DNA of 64,000 nt, taken from the NCBI GenBank assembly GCA_001657385.1, contig LYSZ01000001.1, forward strand, positions 310,001 to 374,000. The letters are read 5' to 3'. Both the position numbers and the translations under genes were made by a program. This DNA comes from Parvularcula sp. BBD 1991-13. GTDB taxonomy: Bacteria; Pseudomonadota; Alphaproteobacteria; Caulobacterales; Parvularculaceae. Below the pieces are notes generated by a model, which worked only from the letters and a program-made list of their open reading frames with translations, was not told where the DNA came from and did not search any database. This document shows positions 38,957 to 48,203 of this stretch, piece by piece; the first letter of the stretch is position 1, and each line of letters begins with the position of its first letter.

Positions 38957-39766
38957 TCAGACGTAGCGGCGAATGAGCCCGACCAGCTTTCCCTGGACGC
39001 TGACCCGGTCCGGGCCGTAAATCCTGGTTTCGAATGCGGGATTCGCGGCCTCCAGCGCGATGGAGGCGCCTTTCTTGCGAAGCTTTTTCAGGGTTGCTTC
39101 CTCGTTGTCCACCAGCGCGACGACAATGTCGCCGGCGTCCGCGTTGTCGCAACGCTTGATGATGGCGTAATCGCCGTCATGGATGCCGGCGTTGATCATC
39201 GATTCCCCCTGCACTTCGAGGATGTAATGTTCGCCGCCGCCGATAAGCGCCTCAGGAGTCGGGAAGCGGTCGACTTCGTGCTGGATCGCCTCGATCGGCG
39301 TGCCGGCGGCGATGCGGCCGAGAACCGGCAGGTCCACGGCGCCGCCGGGCAGGCTCTCTCCCGGCAGGCTCTTCGGCGCAGGGCGGCGCGAATCGTTCCG
39401 GGGATCGCCGTTCCGCCGGCCGGCGGTCGCATCCGCGTTCCTTGCATCGCCCTGGCGGGGCTCCTCGTCCGGCCTGAAACTGGCATCCACCAGGGACGGG
39501 CGAAACCCGCGCGGCGGGCGCTGCGCCCGGGCGGCGGGATCGGCGGCGGCGCTGTCCGGCATGCGCAGGATTTCGAGCGCCCGCGCGCGGTGCGGCAGCC
39601 GCCTGATGAACCCTCTCTCCTCCAGCGCCGTAATCAGGCGGTGGATGCCGGACTTCGACCGCAGGTCGAGCGCGTCCTTCATTTCGTCAAAAGACGGTGA
39701 AACGCCCGTTTCCTTGATTCTCGCGTCAATGAAAACCAGAAGCTCGCGCTGTTTCTTGGTCAGCAT
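38957..39766 (-). CDS. lexA: SOS repressor LexA
   Basis: 269 aa with GGAG nine bases before the ATG. The N-terminal winged helix starts [14 protein letters not shown] and includes [17 protein letters not shown]. Cleavage site Ala-Gly in [12 protein letters not shown], nucleophile Ser in [10 protein letters not shown] and catalytic Lys in EEATLKKL are all present, so autocleavage should work. The linker between domains (about residues 75-135) is unusually long and Arg/Pro/Asp-rich, including a short duplication ([11 protein letters not shown]), making the protein about 35 residues longer than usual. Confidence 0.96.
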   Translation of the reverse strand: MLTKKQRELLVFIDARIKETGVSPSFDEMKDALDLRSKSGIHRLITALEERGFIRRLPHRARALEILRMPDSAAADPAARAQRPPRGFRPSLVDASFRPDEEPRQGDARNADATAGRRNGDPRNDSRRPAPKSLPGESLPGGAVDLPVLGRIAAGTPIEAIQHEVDRFPTPEALIGGGEHYILEVQGESMINAGIHDGDYAIIKRCDNADAGDIVVALVDNEEATLKKLRKKGASIALEAANPAFETRIYGPDRVSVQGKLVGLIRRYV

Positions 39767-39783
39767 GTGGTCGGCTCCATTTT

Positions 39784-39888
39784 CGGCCCTATCTCAACTG
39801 GCCCCGTCCTAATCGGTCTCATCTTAATCAGCCCGGTCCTGATCAGTCCGATCTTGATCTTCCCGGCTTTGATCGGCGTCGTGTTCAA
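39784..39888. repeat. About seven 15-base tandem units in the lexA leader
   Basis: Units start at 39784, 39799, 39814, 39829, 39844, 39859 and 39874 (the last is degenerate). Five end in ATC and share sGyCysrTCyTrATC. The repeat lies directly upstream of the lexA ribosome site. Confidence 0.85.
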
Positions 39889-40010
39889 TTGTCGGCCCCG
39901 TCATTGGTTCTATCCCGAGCGCGTCCCGGGTCTTGATCCTAAGCGCGGTCCCGGCATGCGCGCCGAACCGGTTTCGTCGATTTGGCCAATTGCCTGGCCG
40001 ATGGCTTAGC

Positions 40011-40059
40011 CTTTGGTCCACTGGCTTCTTTGGTACACTGCGTCTTTGGCTCATTGCTT
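40011..40059. repeat. Three 16-17-base tandem units in the lexA leader
   Basis: Units at 40011-40027, 40028-40043 and 40044-40059 all begin CTTTGG and share the pattern CTTTGGyhCAyTGbsTT. A second repeat block between the SOS box and lexA. Confidence 0.75.
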
Positions 40060-40124
40060 GGCCTGCTGGGCGGGTTGCGGCCTGTTTGCAGCCCGAAACG
40101 ACAAAAGAACAAAACAACAACGGT

Positions 40125-40153
40125 GTTCTATGCTTGTTCCGGTCCGCGGTCAA
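40125..40153 (-). promoter_or_regulatory. lexA promoter with overlapping SOS box
   Basis: A perfect alphaproteobacterial SOS operator GTTC-N7-GTTC lies at 40125-40139 (GAAC-N7-GAAC on the lexA strand). On the minus strand a -35 TTGACC (40153-40148) is followed 17 bases later by TAGAAC, so the operator covers the spacer and -10 and LexA binding would block transcription. The transcript would run through the repeats for about 350 bases before lexA. Confidence 0.75.
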
Positions 40154-40226
40154 CACTCGCGTTCAAATCGCTGATTCGTTTTTGCGAAGCATCATTTGCG
40201 ACGGCGCGTGCGCCGCTAAGGCGGAA

Positions 40227-41024
40227 TCAGGCGAAGCTATCGGCGTTCAACAGCGCCCGTGTCGCCGCCGCAACATCTTCGTTGCGCATGAGGCTCTCGC
40301 CGACGAGAAACGCCGAGGCGCCATACCCCTTGAGCGCGACGAGGTCGCCGTGATCGCCGATCCCGCTTTCGCTGACCAGCAAGGCCGTATCCGGGGCGAG
40401 CGCGGCAAGTTCTGACGTGATTTTAAGATCTGTTTGAAATGTCTTTAAATTTCTGTTGTTTATTCCGATAAGGTCAGTGTTTAGTTTAGTAGCTCTCGCC
40501 ATCTCCTCGGCGTCATGCACCTCGACCAGTCGGTCCATTCCGTATTCGCGCGCCGCGGCGTCAAGTTCCCTCGCCTGAGCGTCGCCGAGACACGCCATGA
40601 TCAGCAGGATGCAGTCCGCGCCCCAAGCCCGGGCTTCCACGACCTGATAGGGATCGATCATGAAGTCCTTGCGCAGCACTGGCAGGCTCGACGCCGCCCG
40701 CGCCGCCCTGAGGTCGTCCGGCGCGCCCTGAAAGCTCGGCCCGTCCGTCAGCACCGAAAGGCACGCGGCGCCCCCTTCTTCATAGGCGCGGGCGTGACGC
40801 GCCGGCTCGAACTCGGCCCGAATCAATCCCTTGGACGGGCTTGCTTTCTTGATCTCCGCGATCAGGGCGTAGCCGTCCGCCGCCTTGTGCTCAAGGGCCG
40901 CGCGAAAGCCCCGCGGCGGGGCCGCATCGCGGGCGATGGCGTCGAGGGCGGCGATGGGCGCATTGGCCCTGGCCGCGGCGACCTCGGTCTTCTTGTAAGA
41001 GACAATGTCGTCGAGAATCGTCAT
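40227..41024 (-). CDS. trpC: Indole-3-glycerol phosphate synthase
   Basis: 265 aa TIM barrel enzyme of tryptophan synthesis. Segments [28 protein letters not shown] (catalytic Lys and Glu), [45 protein letters not shown] and [12 protein letters not shown] are all family hallmarks. Stand-alone, not fused to TrpF. Overlaps trpD by 4 bases at its start. Confidence 0.97.
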   Translation of the reverse strand: MTILDDIVSYKKTEVAAARANAPIAALDAIARDAAPPRGFRAALEHKAADGYALIAEIKKASPSKGLIRAEFEPARHARAYEEGGAACLSVLTDGPSFQGAPDDLRAARAASSLPVLRKDFMIDPYQVVEARAWGADCILLIMACLGDAQARELDAAAREYGMDRLVEVHDAEEMARATKLNTDLIGINNRNLKTFQTDLKITSELAALAPDTALLVSESGIGDHGDLVALKGYGASAFLVGESLMRNEDVAAATRALLNADSFA

Positions 41025-42052
41025 CGGCTGTCGCCCGGTGTTGCGTTTGAAATCGTGACGAGACGTTCCAGCGCGCGAAGCGCGGCGCCGTCGTCGATGG
41101 CGGCCTCGGCGCGCCGGGCCGCCGGCTCCAGAGCATCGGCGCGTCCGGCGACGATCAGCCCGGCGGCGGCGTTCAATACGGCGATGTCCCGATAGGGACC
41201 GCGCTCGCCGTCGAGAAGGCGTTTCAGGGCCGCCGCGTTATGCTGCGGGTCGCCGCCGACCAGATCCTCTGGAGAACAACGCTTTAAGCCGGCGTCTTCA
41301 GGCGTTGTCTCGAATTCGCTGACGCCGCCGTCCCTGAGCGACGCCACATGGGTCGGGCCGGTGAGGGTCAACTCGTCAAGGCCGTCGGCGCCGTGCACCA
41401 CCCAGGCCGAGATCACGCCGAGGCGGGGCATCACTTCGGCGATGGGGCGCAGGAGATCGCGCGCGAACACTCCCATCACCTGCCGGCGCGCGCCCGCCGG
41501 GTTGGAAAGGGGCCCGAGCAGATTGAACATGGTGCGCACCCCCAGCGCTTTGCGCGCCGCGGCGGCGTGGCCGACCGCCTGGTGGTGGAGGGCGGCGTGC
41601 ATGTAGCCGACGCCCGCCTCTTCTATGCACAGCGCGATCCGGTTCGGCGTCATGTCGAGATTGACGCCGAGCGCGGCGAGCACCTCCGACGATCCTGACC
41701 TCGAACTCGCCGCCTTGTTGCCGTGCTTGGCAACGGGCACGCCGCAGCCGGCGAGGATCAGCGCCGCGGCGGTCGAGACGTTGTAGGTGCCGGCGCCGTC
41801 GCCACCGGTGCCGCAGGTGTCGACCGCATCCGGCGGCGCGCTGACCCGCAGCGCCTTGTCGCGCATGGCGATGGCGGCGGCGGCGATTTCCTCAGGGGTC
41901 TCTCCCCGCGCGCGCAGGGCCGTCAGGAAGCCCGCGATCTCGATGTCGCTCGCCTCGCCGGAAAGAATCGCGCCCATGGCCGCGCCCATGTCGTCCCCGG
42001 TGAGGGGCGCGCCCGAGACGGCCCTGGCGAGATAAGGGGTGAAGGCGCTCAC
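41021..42052 (-). CDS. trpD: Anthranilate phosphoribosyltransferase
   Basis: 343 aa from a GTG overlapping the trpG stop. PRPP/anthranilate binding motifs are present: [41 protein letters not shown] and [12 protein letters not shown]. It transfers phosphoribose to anthranilate, the second step of tryptophan synthesis. Part of trpG-trpD-trpC on one transcript. Confidence 0.97.
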   Translation of the reverse strand: MSAFTPYLARAVSGAPLTGDDMGAAMGAILSGEASDIEIAGFLTALRARGETPEEIAAAAIAMRDKALRVSAPPDAVDTCGTGGDGAGTYNVSTAAALILAGCGVPVAKHGNKAASSRSGSSEVLAALGVNLDMTPNRIALCIEEAGVGYMHAALHHQAVGHAAAARKALGVRTMFNLLGPLSNPAGARRQVMGVFARDLLRPIAEVMPRLGVISAWVVHGADGLDELTLTGPTHVASLRDGGVSEFETTPEDAGLKRCSPEDLVGGDPQHNAAALKRLLDGERGPYRDIAVLNAAAGLIVAGRADALEPAARRAEAAIDDGAALRALERLVTISNATPGDSR

Positions 42053-42630
42053 CGCCGCGCCGCCTTGAGAAAGTTGGCGACGATCTCCGCCCCGTGTTCC
42101 GAGGCGATGCTTTCCGGGTGAAACTGAACCCCGGCGATGGGCAGGGTCGCATGGGCGACGGCCATGATCTCGCCGTCGTCGCCGGCGCGGGCCGTGACGT
42201 TCAGCTCGGCCGGCAGGCGGTCCGGATCGGCCACCAGCGAATGATAGCGCGTCGCGGTGAAAGGCGAGGGCAGGCCGGCGAAAACGCCGGTTCCCTCATG
42301 GACCACGTCGCAGGTCTTGCCGTGCATCAGCCGCTCGGCCCGGTGGATCCCGCCTCCGAAACTCTGGGCGATGGACTGCATCCCGAGACAGACGCCGAAG
42401 ACGGGGGTTCGCGTGCGCGCGGCGGCGGCGATCATGTCGAGGCAGACGCCGGCGCTCTCCGGCGCGCCCGGCCCCGGCGAAATCACGATCGCTTCGGCGC
42501 GGCCGTCCACGGCCGCTTCGGCGCTGAGTGCGTCGTTGCGTACGACCTCGACCGTTTCCCCCAGCCCCCCGATCAAATGAACGAGGTTGTGGGTGAAGCT
42601 GTCATAATTATCGATCAGCAAAATCATCAA
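42049..42630 (-). CDS. trpG: Anthranilate synthase glutamine amidotransferase subunit
   Basis: 193 aa class I glutamine amidotransferase. Start MMILLIDNYDSFTHNLVHLI, oxyanion/nucleophile segment GVCLGMQSIAQSFGG (Cys), and catalytic His/Glu in GVQFHPESIASEHG. It supplies ammonia to TrpE, whose gene lies about 1.7 kb away. First gene of the trpGDC unit; diverges from the deacetylase gene. Confidence 0.97.
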   Translation of the reverse strand: MMILLIDNYDSFTHNLVHLIGGLGETVEVVRNDALSAEAAVDGRAEAIVISPGPGAPESAGVCLDMIAAAARTRTPVFGVCLGMQSIAQSFGGGIHRAERLMHGKTCDVVHEGTGVFAGLPSPFTATRYHSLVADPDRLPAELNVTARAGDDGEIMAVAHATLPIAGVQFHPESIASEHGAEIVANFLKAARR

Positions 42631-42710
42631 GCGGGCCGCGAATCAGCGATACTGAAGACAACAGGGTGTAGCGCCGTGATCATAAGGCGCAAGCGGCGGA
42701 TTTGAAGCAA

Positions 42711-43739
42711 ATGATGGGAAAGCGGCGGTCCAGACGCGCAAGGCCGCGGCTGCTGAAGCCGGGACGAGCCGGCAATGCGGGGATTATCGCGTCCTTCGCC
42801 ATCGCCTTCGCAGGCGTGATGGCGGGCGCGATGTCCGCTTATCTCGGCCAGCACGGGGCGAGCGCCCGGGCCGCGCTGGAAGAGACCCGCCCGGCCGGCC
42901 GCGGCGCGGACAATCCGGCGTTGCGGGTTTCCGCCCGCGACCGCATCGTCCAGGCGGTGCTGGCCGATGACAGTCTCGTGCGGCTGTCGGCCTCGGAAGG
43001 GCGCCCGTCCGCGACCCGCGCGCGCCCGAAAATCGTCGTCGTCATCGACGATCTCGGTCTCGATTCGGCGATGACCGAACGGTTCATCGCCCTGCCGGGG
43101 CCGCTCACCCTGTCTTTCCTGCCCTATGGCGGGAGCGTCGGCGCCCTCGCCGCCCGGGCGCGCAACGCCGGCGCGGACGTCATGCTGCATCTGCCCATGG
43201 AGCCACTCGGCGAAGCCGATCCCGGCCCCAACGCCCTGCGCCTCGGGATGACGGGGGCCGATTTTCTGAAAAATCTGGAATGGAACCTGGCCCAGTTCGA
43301 CGGCTATATCGGCGTCAACAATCACATGGGCTCGCGGCTGACCGCCGATCGCGCGGCGATGAAAACGGTGCTGGCCTATCTGAAGGCGAGGGACCTTTTC
43401 TTTCTCGATTCCGTGACCACGGCCCAGACCGCGGCGCGCAGCGCGGCGGCGTCCGTCGGCGCCCGGATCGTCGAACGCGATGTTTTTCTCGACGCCGGAA
43501 CGCGGGACGTCGATTACGTCAAGGGACAACTGAAGCTGGCGGAGCGCATCGCGCTGGAAACCGGCTACGCCGTGGCGATCGGCCATCCCTACGAGACGAC
43601 GCTCGAAGCGATCGGCCCGTGGCTGACCACCGCGCCGGCGAGGGGGTTCGAGATCGTGGCGATTTCATCGCTTGTGGATGCGGAGCGGCGCAGCATGGAG
43701 CGTCCGGTTCTCGCTGAGACGCCAGCCCTGCGGCTGTGA
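42711..43739 (+). CDS. Divergent polysaccharide deacetylase family protein (YibQ-like)
   Basis: 342 aa from the ATG at 42711 (a TTG at 42702 and ATG at 42714 are alternatives; GGCGGA is about 10 bases before 42711). One N-terminal membrane helix (GIIASFAIAFAGVMAGAM), then the PF04748-type domain with VVVIDDLGLDSAMTERF, LHLPMEPLG, GVNNHMGSRLT and AIGHPYETTLEA. Acidic and His residues typical of NodB-like metal sites are kept. Likely periplasmic; in other bacteria this family is linked to cell envelope or division factor processing, but no substrate is established here. Confidence 0.88.
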   Translation: MMGKRRSRRARPRLLKPGRAGNAGIIASFAIAFAGVMAGAMSAYLGQHGASARAALEETRPAGRGADNPALRVSARDRIVQAVLADDSLVRLSASEGRPSATRARPKIVVVIDDLGLDSAMTERFIALPGPLTLSFLPYGGSVGALAARARNAGADVMLHLPMEPLGEADPGPNALRLGMTGADFLKNLEWNLAQFDGYIGVNNHMGSRLTADRAAMKTVLAYLKARDLFFLDSVTTAQTAARSAAASVGARIVERDVFLDAGTRDVDYVKGQLKLAERIALETGYAVAIGHPYETTLEAIGPWLTTAPARGFEIVAISSLVDAERRSMERPVLAETPALRL

Positions 43740-43859
43740 GGTTGCGCGCGCCCTTCGCGTAACGCAGCAGCGGACCCGGTTTTCGCACCGAGAGGCGCCG
43801 GGCAAAAGGATCGAGGAAAGAACGACGGACGCCGAGCGGCCGGGTCGCCGGCCGAAAGC

Positions 43860-44081
43860 TTATTCCGCCGCGACCGCGCCCGCCCGGAATTCGCCGTCGC
43901 GGGCCTCCCGTTCGAGCGGCTCCATGGCGGTCGCCGAGCCGGCCTTCCGGTACTGGCCGCACCAGTCCGTCTCCTTGACCCTGGGCCACTGGGCGAACTG
44001 TCGGTGGCCGACGGGGATCGGCGCGTTGCGACGGCATTCGTTGAGACTGTCATTGAAGAAAAGGCAAGTCGAACAGGTCAT
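43860..44081 (-). CDS. Small four-cysteine protein, likely metal-binding
   Basis: 73 aa. Starts TCSTCLFF, with further cysteines in NECRRNAP and TDWCGQY; the C-x2-C...C...C pattern with a W-C-G end is a recurring small-protein type seen in proteobacteria and phages that probably binds zinc or an Fe-S cluster. The last 25 residues are charged. It sits 205 bases downstream of trpE and converges on the deacetylase gene. Function unknown. Confidence 0.7.
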   Translation of the reverse strand: MTCSTCLFFNDSLNECRRNAPIPVGHRQFAQWPRVKETDWCGQYRKAGSATAMEPLEREARDGEFRAGAVAAE

Positions 44082-44286
44082 TGGCGGTCCAGTCGTTTCT
44101 TGTTGCAGTTGCTGGTACGGGCGCCGTCATGCGACGGATCAAGGCGTTGATGGGGCGTGGTGGGCTGGCGCCGTTTGCGGTTCATGCGCGTCTTCGGAAC
44201 CACTGCGCGCTTTCGTTCGCGCGCATTGCCGACGCGGTCGATGGGCGCGCGCCATCAACCGCGAACGGCTGTTGCCGCGACACGCT

Positions 44287-45858
44287 TTAGTTGCCGGTGC
44301 GGGCCAGCGCGGCGCGGGCGGCGGCGAACAGCGCCGCCGCCTTGTTTTCGCATTCGCGCTGTTCGCTGGCGGGGTCGGAATCGGCGACGATCCCGGCGCC
44401 CGCCTGAACATGCACGACGCCGTCCTTGACCACCGCCGTGCGCAGGGCGATGCAGGTGTCGACATTGCCGTCGGCGGAGAAATAGCCGATGGCGCCGCCG
44501 TAAACGCCGCGCGCTGACGTTTCCAGGTCGTCGATGATCTCCATGGCGCGAATTTTCGGCGCGCCGGAAACCGTGCCCGCCGGGAAGCCCGCCGCCACCG
44601 CGTCCACCGGATGAACGTCCGCGCGCAAGCGGCCGGTAACGTGGGAGACGATGTGCATCACGTGGCTGTAGCGTTCGACGGCGAAGCTTTCGGTGACCCG
44701 GACGCTGCCGATCTCCGCCGAGCGGCCGACATCGTTGCGGCCGAGATCGACGAGCATCAGATGCTCGGCGCGTTCCTTCGGATCGCCGAGCAGGTCCCGT
44801 TCCAGCGCCAGGTCCTCGTCAGCGCTCGCCCCGCGCGGCCGCGTGCCGGCGATCGGGCGGATCGCCACTTCGCCTTCGCGGACCCGAACCAGGATCTCCG
44901 GGCTCGATCCGACAAGGGCGAAATCCTCGAACTGCAGAAAGAACAGGAAAGGCGACGGGTTGGAGCGTCGCAGCGCACGGTAAAGCTCGAAGGGCGGCGC
45001 GTCGAACGGGCTCGAAAAGCGCTGGCTCAGCACCGCCTGGAAGATGTCGCCGGCGGCGATGTGCTCCTTGGCGCGTTCGACGATGGCGCGATACTCAGCC
45101 TCCGTCATGTTGGACGTCGCCTCGATCGCCCCCGCGCCGGCGGACGGATGCGCCGGCGGCGCCGCCAGCGGCGCGCAAAGATCGCCGACCGCGTCGCTCA
45201 GCCGCTCGCCGGCGCGCGAATAGGCGGCCCGCGCCGAGACCCCGTCGGCCGGGCGGACCGGCGCGCAGAGCATGATTTCCTGACGCACATTGTCGAATAC
45301 CGCGACCACCGTCGGGCGGATGAAGATCGCGTCGGGCGTGTCGAGACCGCCCTCGGGACGCGGTCCCAGCCGCTCCATCTGCCGCGCCATGTCATAGCCG
45401 AGATAGCCGAACACCCCCGCCGCCATGGGCGGCAGCGCCCGCCGCGCCGTATCGTCCGTGGAAAGATCGATCGCCGAGGCGGCGAGCAGGCGCTTGAGGT
45501 TGTCGAGGGGCGGGCCGGGCTCGGCGACAAAGGCGTGCGGATCGGCGGCGGCGTCGCGGTTGATTTCCGAGCGCCCGTCGACGCAGCGCCAGACGAGGTC
45601 GGGTTTGAAGCCGATGATCGAAAACCGGCCGAGCTGTTCGCCCCCTTCGACCGATTCCAGGAGGAAGGCGTTCCGGCGCCGTCCGGCGAGCTTCAGATAG
45701 GCCGAGACCGGCGTTTCCAGGTCGCTGACCAGGCGGCGCGTGACGATCTGCGCGCGTCCGTCGCGATAGCCGGCCTCGAAAGCCGGAAAATCCGGCTGCG
45801 CGTCCGAGCCGCCGCCGCCGGCGTCCGCGAGAAGGGAAGAGGGTCTGGCGCGGTCCAA
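44287..45858 (-). CDS. trpE: Anthranilate synthase component I
   Basis: 523 aa from a TTG at 45858, 5 bases after the ppiD stop; no better start was seen. It makes anthranilate from chorismate. The tryptophan feedback site is FLLESVEGGEQLGRFSIIGF; the catalytic part has IRPIAGTRPRG, AEHLMLVDLGRNDVGR and FPAGTVSGAPKIRAME. The N-terminal 20 residues are low in similarity. Probably cotranscribed with ppiD, not with trpGDC. Confidence 0.96.
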   Translation of the reverse strand: MDRARPSSLLADAGGGGSDAQPDFPAFEAGYRDGRAQIVTRRLVSDLETPVSAYLKLAGRRRNAFLLESVEGGEQLGRFSIIGFKPDLVWRCVDGRSEINRDAAADPHAFVAEPGPPLDNLKRLLAASAIDLSTDDTARRALPPMAAGVFGYLGYDMARQMERLGPRPEGGLDTPDAIFIRPTVVAVFDNVRQEIMLCAPVRPADGVSARAAYSRAGERLSDAVGDLCAPLAAPPAHPSAGAGAIEATSNMTEAEYRAIVERAKEHIAAGDIFQAVLSQRFSSPFDAPPFELYRALRRSNPSPFLFFLQFEDFALVGSSPEILVRVREGEVAIRPIAGTRPRGASADEDLALERDLLGDPKERAEHLMLVDLGRNDVGRSAEIGSVRVTESFAVERYSHVMHIVSHVTGRLRADVHPVDAVAAGFPAGTVSGAPKIRAMEIIDDLETSARGVYGGAIGYFSADGNVDTCIALRTAVVKDGVVHVQAGAGIVADSDPASEQRECENKAAALFAAARAALARTGN

Positions 45859-45863
45859 GACAG

Positions 45864-47780
45864 TCAGCCGTCGGCGGAATAGAGCGCTTCGAGCCGCGCG
45901 CGGTCGATCTCGACGCCGTAGTCCTCGCGCACCGCGAGTACGAACGCCTCCAGCAGTTCCTGGTCGAGCTGATAGCCGAGATACTGGCGCATCATCATTT
46001 CCTCGGTCGGCGGGACGGCGTTGCGCGCGAAGCTGACGTCGCGCACCTCGACCACCGCCTGCGCGTCGCCGAGGGCGGTCGGGCCGGAGACGAGATCGCC
46101 CAGTTCGGTCAGGAAAATCTGTTCGTTGAGCGCGCGGGAGACGACGTCGTTTTCGAACGTGCGGTCGATCACGGTTTCGATCGGCGCGCGGTCGTACTCG
46201 TCCGCCGCCTCGGCCAGGCTGCGCCCCCCCTCGACCGCGTCGCGGATCGCGCGCACCGCCGCGGAGACGCGCCGGCGGCGTTCATCGGCGCGCCAGGCCT
46301 CATCGACGCGCGCGCGCACTTCCTCGAAGGGGATCGGCGCCGGCGCAATGATTTCGCGCAGGCCGACAAAGACGTAATTCTGCGTCGCGTTCTGGGGATC
46401 GCCGCCGGCGCTGAAGGAAAGCGCTTCGCTTTCCTCGCCTTCCTCAAGCAGAAAGGCTTCGGTCAGGGCTTCGCCTGGAACCTCGTCGACGATCGCGCCC
46501 CCCCGCTCGAAGCTGAAGCGGTCGACCGGGCCGATGCGCTTGACCTCGACGCCGGCGGCTTCGGCCGCCGCGGCGAGGGTGGCGCCGGTGTCGCGCTCCT
46601 CTTCGATGGCGTCGATGGCGGCCAGCATCGCCCGGCGCGCGTCGTTGTCGAGGAACTGCGCCTCGATCTCGCTTCGCACCTCCTCGAAGCTGCGCGAGAC
46701 CGGCGCGACGATCTCCGCCACCTGCACCACCGTCCAGCCGAAAAGGCTCTGGACAGGCTCCAGGATCGCGCCGTCTTCAAGCCCTTCGGCGAACGCCGCC
46801 TCCGAAACCGCCGGGTCGAGAATGTCCGCCGCCTGCGCATCGGCGAAGGTCACCGCCGCCATGTCGAGACCGCGCGCCTCGGCCAGGGCGGCGAAATCGT
46901 CCCCCTGGCGCAACGCCGCCGCGGCGGCCCGGGCTTCCGCCTCGGTGTCGTAAGTGATCTGGTAGAGGGTGCGCTTTTCCGGTTCCTCGTAGAGCCGCTC
47001 GCGGCTGGCCTCGTAGGTTTCCCGCAGGGTTTCCTCCGACACCGCGAGGTCTTCGGAAAACGCCGCGCGGGTCAGGACGGCCATGTCGAAGACGCGGTAT
47101 TCCGGCGCGGTGAACGTCGCGATGTTGGCCTCGTAATAGGCGAGGAGATCCTCCTCGGTCGGCGTCGCCGCGGCGCCGGCCATCTCGTCGGTGACGGTCA
47201 GATAGGCGACGCGCCGGCGCTCGCTCTGGCGCAGCAGCGCGGCGTCGACCAGCGGCCCCGGCGCGGGGCCGACGCCCGTCATGGCGCTGACGAGCTGGTT
47301 GCGCATCAGGTCTTCGCTGATGCGGCGCTCGAATTCCTGCACCGTCAGGTTGTTGCGCTGAAGGATGCTTTCCAGAACGAACTGGTCGAACTCGCCGGTC
47401 GCGGCGTTGCGAAAGTTCTCGTTTTCCCGGAGGAAGTCGCGCACCAGCTCGCGCGGCACGGCGAGGCCGAGGCGTTCTGCATACTGCGAGAGGGCGGATG
47501 ATGTGGCGATCGACTCGAGAACCTGATCGGCGAACCCGGAGACGAGCGCGTCCTGGTGCGTGAAGGCACCGCCGGTTTCCTGGCGGCGGATTTGCACCGC
47601 GCGGTTGAACTCGGACTGCACATAGGGCGCGGAGAAGCGCTCGTCGCCCACCTTCACCGCGGCGCTGGAGCCGAGCTGGGTAAGGCTCGGCACGTCCGTG
47701 AACGCGAACGCGGCGAAGGCGAACAGGATGATGACGAAGACGCCAAGGCCCTTCAGGCCGCCGCGGATTTGCTTCAGCAT
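45864..47780 (-). CDS. ppiD: Peptidyl-prolyl isomerase/periplasmic chaperone PpiD (SurA_N family)
   Basis: 638 aa from the ATG at 47780. The nearby upstream ATG at 47786 is 1 base after AAGGGG, whereas 47780 is 7 bases after it, so 47780 is preferred. An N-terminal membrane anchor (GVFVIILFAFAAFAFTDV) is followed by SurA_N-like helices (VKVGDERFSAPYVQSEFNRA), a parvulin domain (KRTLYQITYDTEAEARA, VQSLFGWTVVQVAEI) and a C-terminal helical part. It helps outer membrane protein folding. In alphaproteobacteria it is commonly linked to trpE. Confidence 0.9.
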   Translation of the reverse strand: MLKQIRGGLKGLGVFVIILFAFAAFAFTDVPSLTQLGSSAAVKVGDERFSAPYVQSEFNRAVQIRRQETGGAFTHQDALVSGFADQVLESIATSSALSQYAERLGLAVPRELVRDFLRENENFRNAATGEFDQFVLESILQRNNLTVQEFERRISEDLMRNQLVSAMTGVGPAPGPLVDAALLRQSERRRVAYLTVTDEMAGAAATPTEEDLLAYYEANIATFTAPEYRVFDMAVLTRAAFSEDLAVSEETLRETYEASRERLYEEPEKRTLYQITYDTEAEARAAAAALRQGDDFAALAEARGLDMAAVTFADAQAADILDPAVSEAAFAEGLEDGAILEPVQSLFGWTVVQVAEIVAPVSRSFEEVRSEIEAQFLDNDARRAMLAAIDAIEEERDTGATLAAAAEAAGVEVKRIGPVDRFSFERGGAIVDEVPGEALTEAFLLEEGEESEALSFSAGGDPQNATQNYVFVGLREIIAPAPIPFEEVRARVDEAWRADERRRRVSAAVRAIRDAVEGGRSLAEAADEYDRAPIETVIDRTFENDVVSRALNEQIFLTELGDLVSGPTALGDAQAVVEVRDVSFARNAVPPTEEMMMRQYLGYQLDQELLEAFVLAVREDYGVEIDRARLEALYSADG

Positions 47781-48203
47781 GCGCATGCCCCTTGAAAACG
47801 CCGGCCCTGCGAAACGTCCGTCTCCGCCCTGCATCGCGCGCCATGTTGCGCCGGCCATGGGGCGCCGGCCAAGCCGCGCATCGGGACCCGGATCAGGACG
47901 CGAACCGGTCAAAACAGCTCAATGAGCGGCTATCTATAGCGTTTTCGCCGGCGGTTGAAACCGGTTTTCCGACCCGCGGGATACGAAAAGCCCGGCGCAT
48001 GTCTTCCTTGCCCGGTTTTTCTTCGCCGGCGGGCGGTGCGGTTTGGGGGGCGGCGATGCGCCCCGGCGCCCGGCGCGCCCGGCGGGCTTCCGTTTCGCGG
48101 CCAATCGGGTATGTGTCTGTCCGCGATTCTCGCTGCGGGCGCCGGTGCGGCGCTTCGCGCAACAGGACGAAGCGCCCCGCCGGGCGCCTGAAGGAGACTT
48201 GTG
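47781..48203. other. Divergent gap between ppiD and nuoE
   Basis: No gene is supported. It should contain the promoters for both genes; the ppiD-side candidate is listed separately. The nuoE side has an unremarkable GC-rich sequence ending in AAGGAG before the start. Confidence 0.5.
47933..47960 (-). promoter_or_regulatory. Candidate ppiD promoter
   Basis: On the minus strand a -35-like TTTCAA (47960-47955) is followed 16 bases later by TATAGA (47938-47933). It lies about 150 bases upstream of the ppiD start. Sequence match is fair, not strong. Confidence 0.3.

Larger units (their letters stand above)
39767..40226. other. Long lexA leader region with promoter, SOS box and tandem repeats
   Basis: No gene is supported between lexA and trpC. 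The region holds two tandem-repeat blocks (39784-39888 and 40011-40059) and the lexA promoter/operator at 40125-40153. The repeats contain several GATC sites. Confidence 0.6.
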
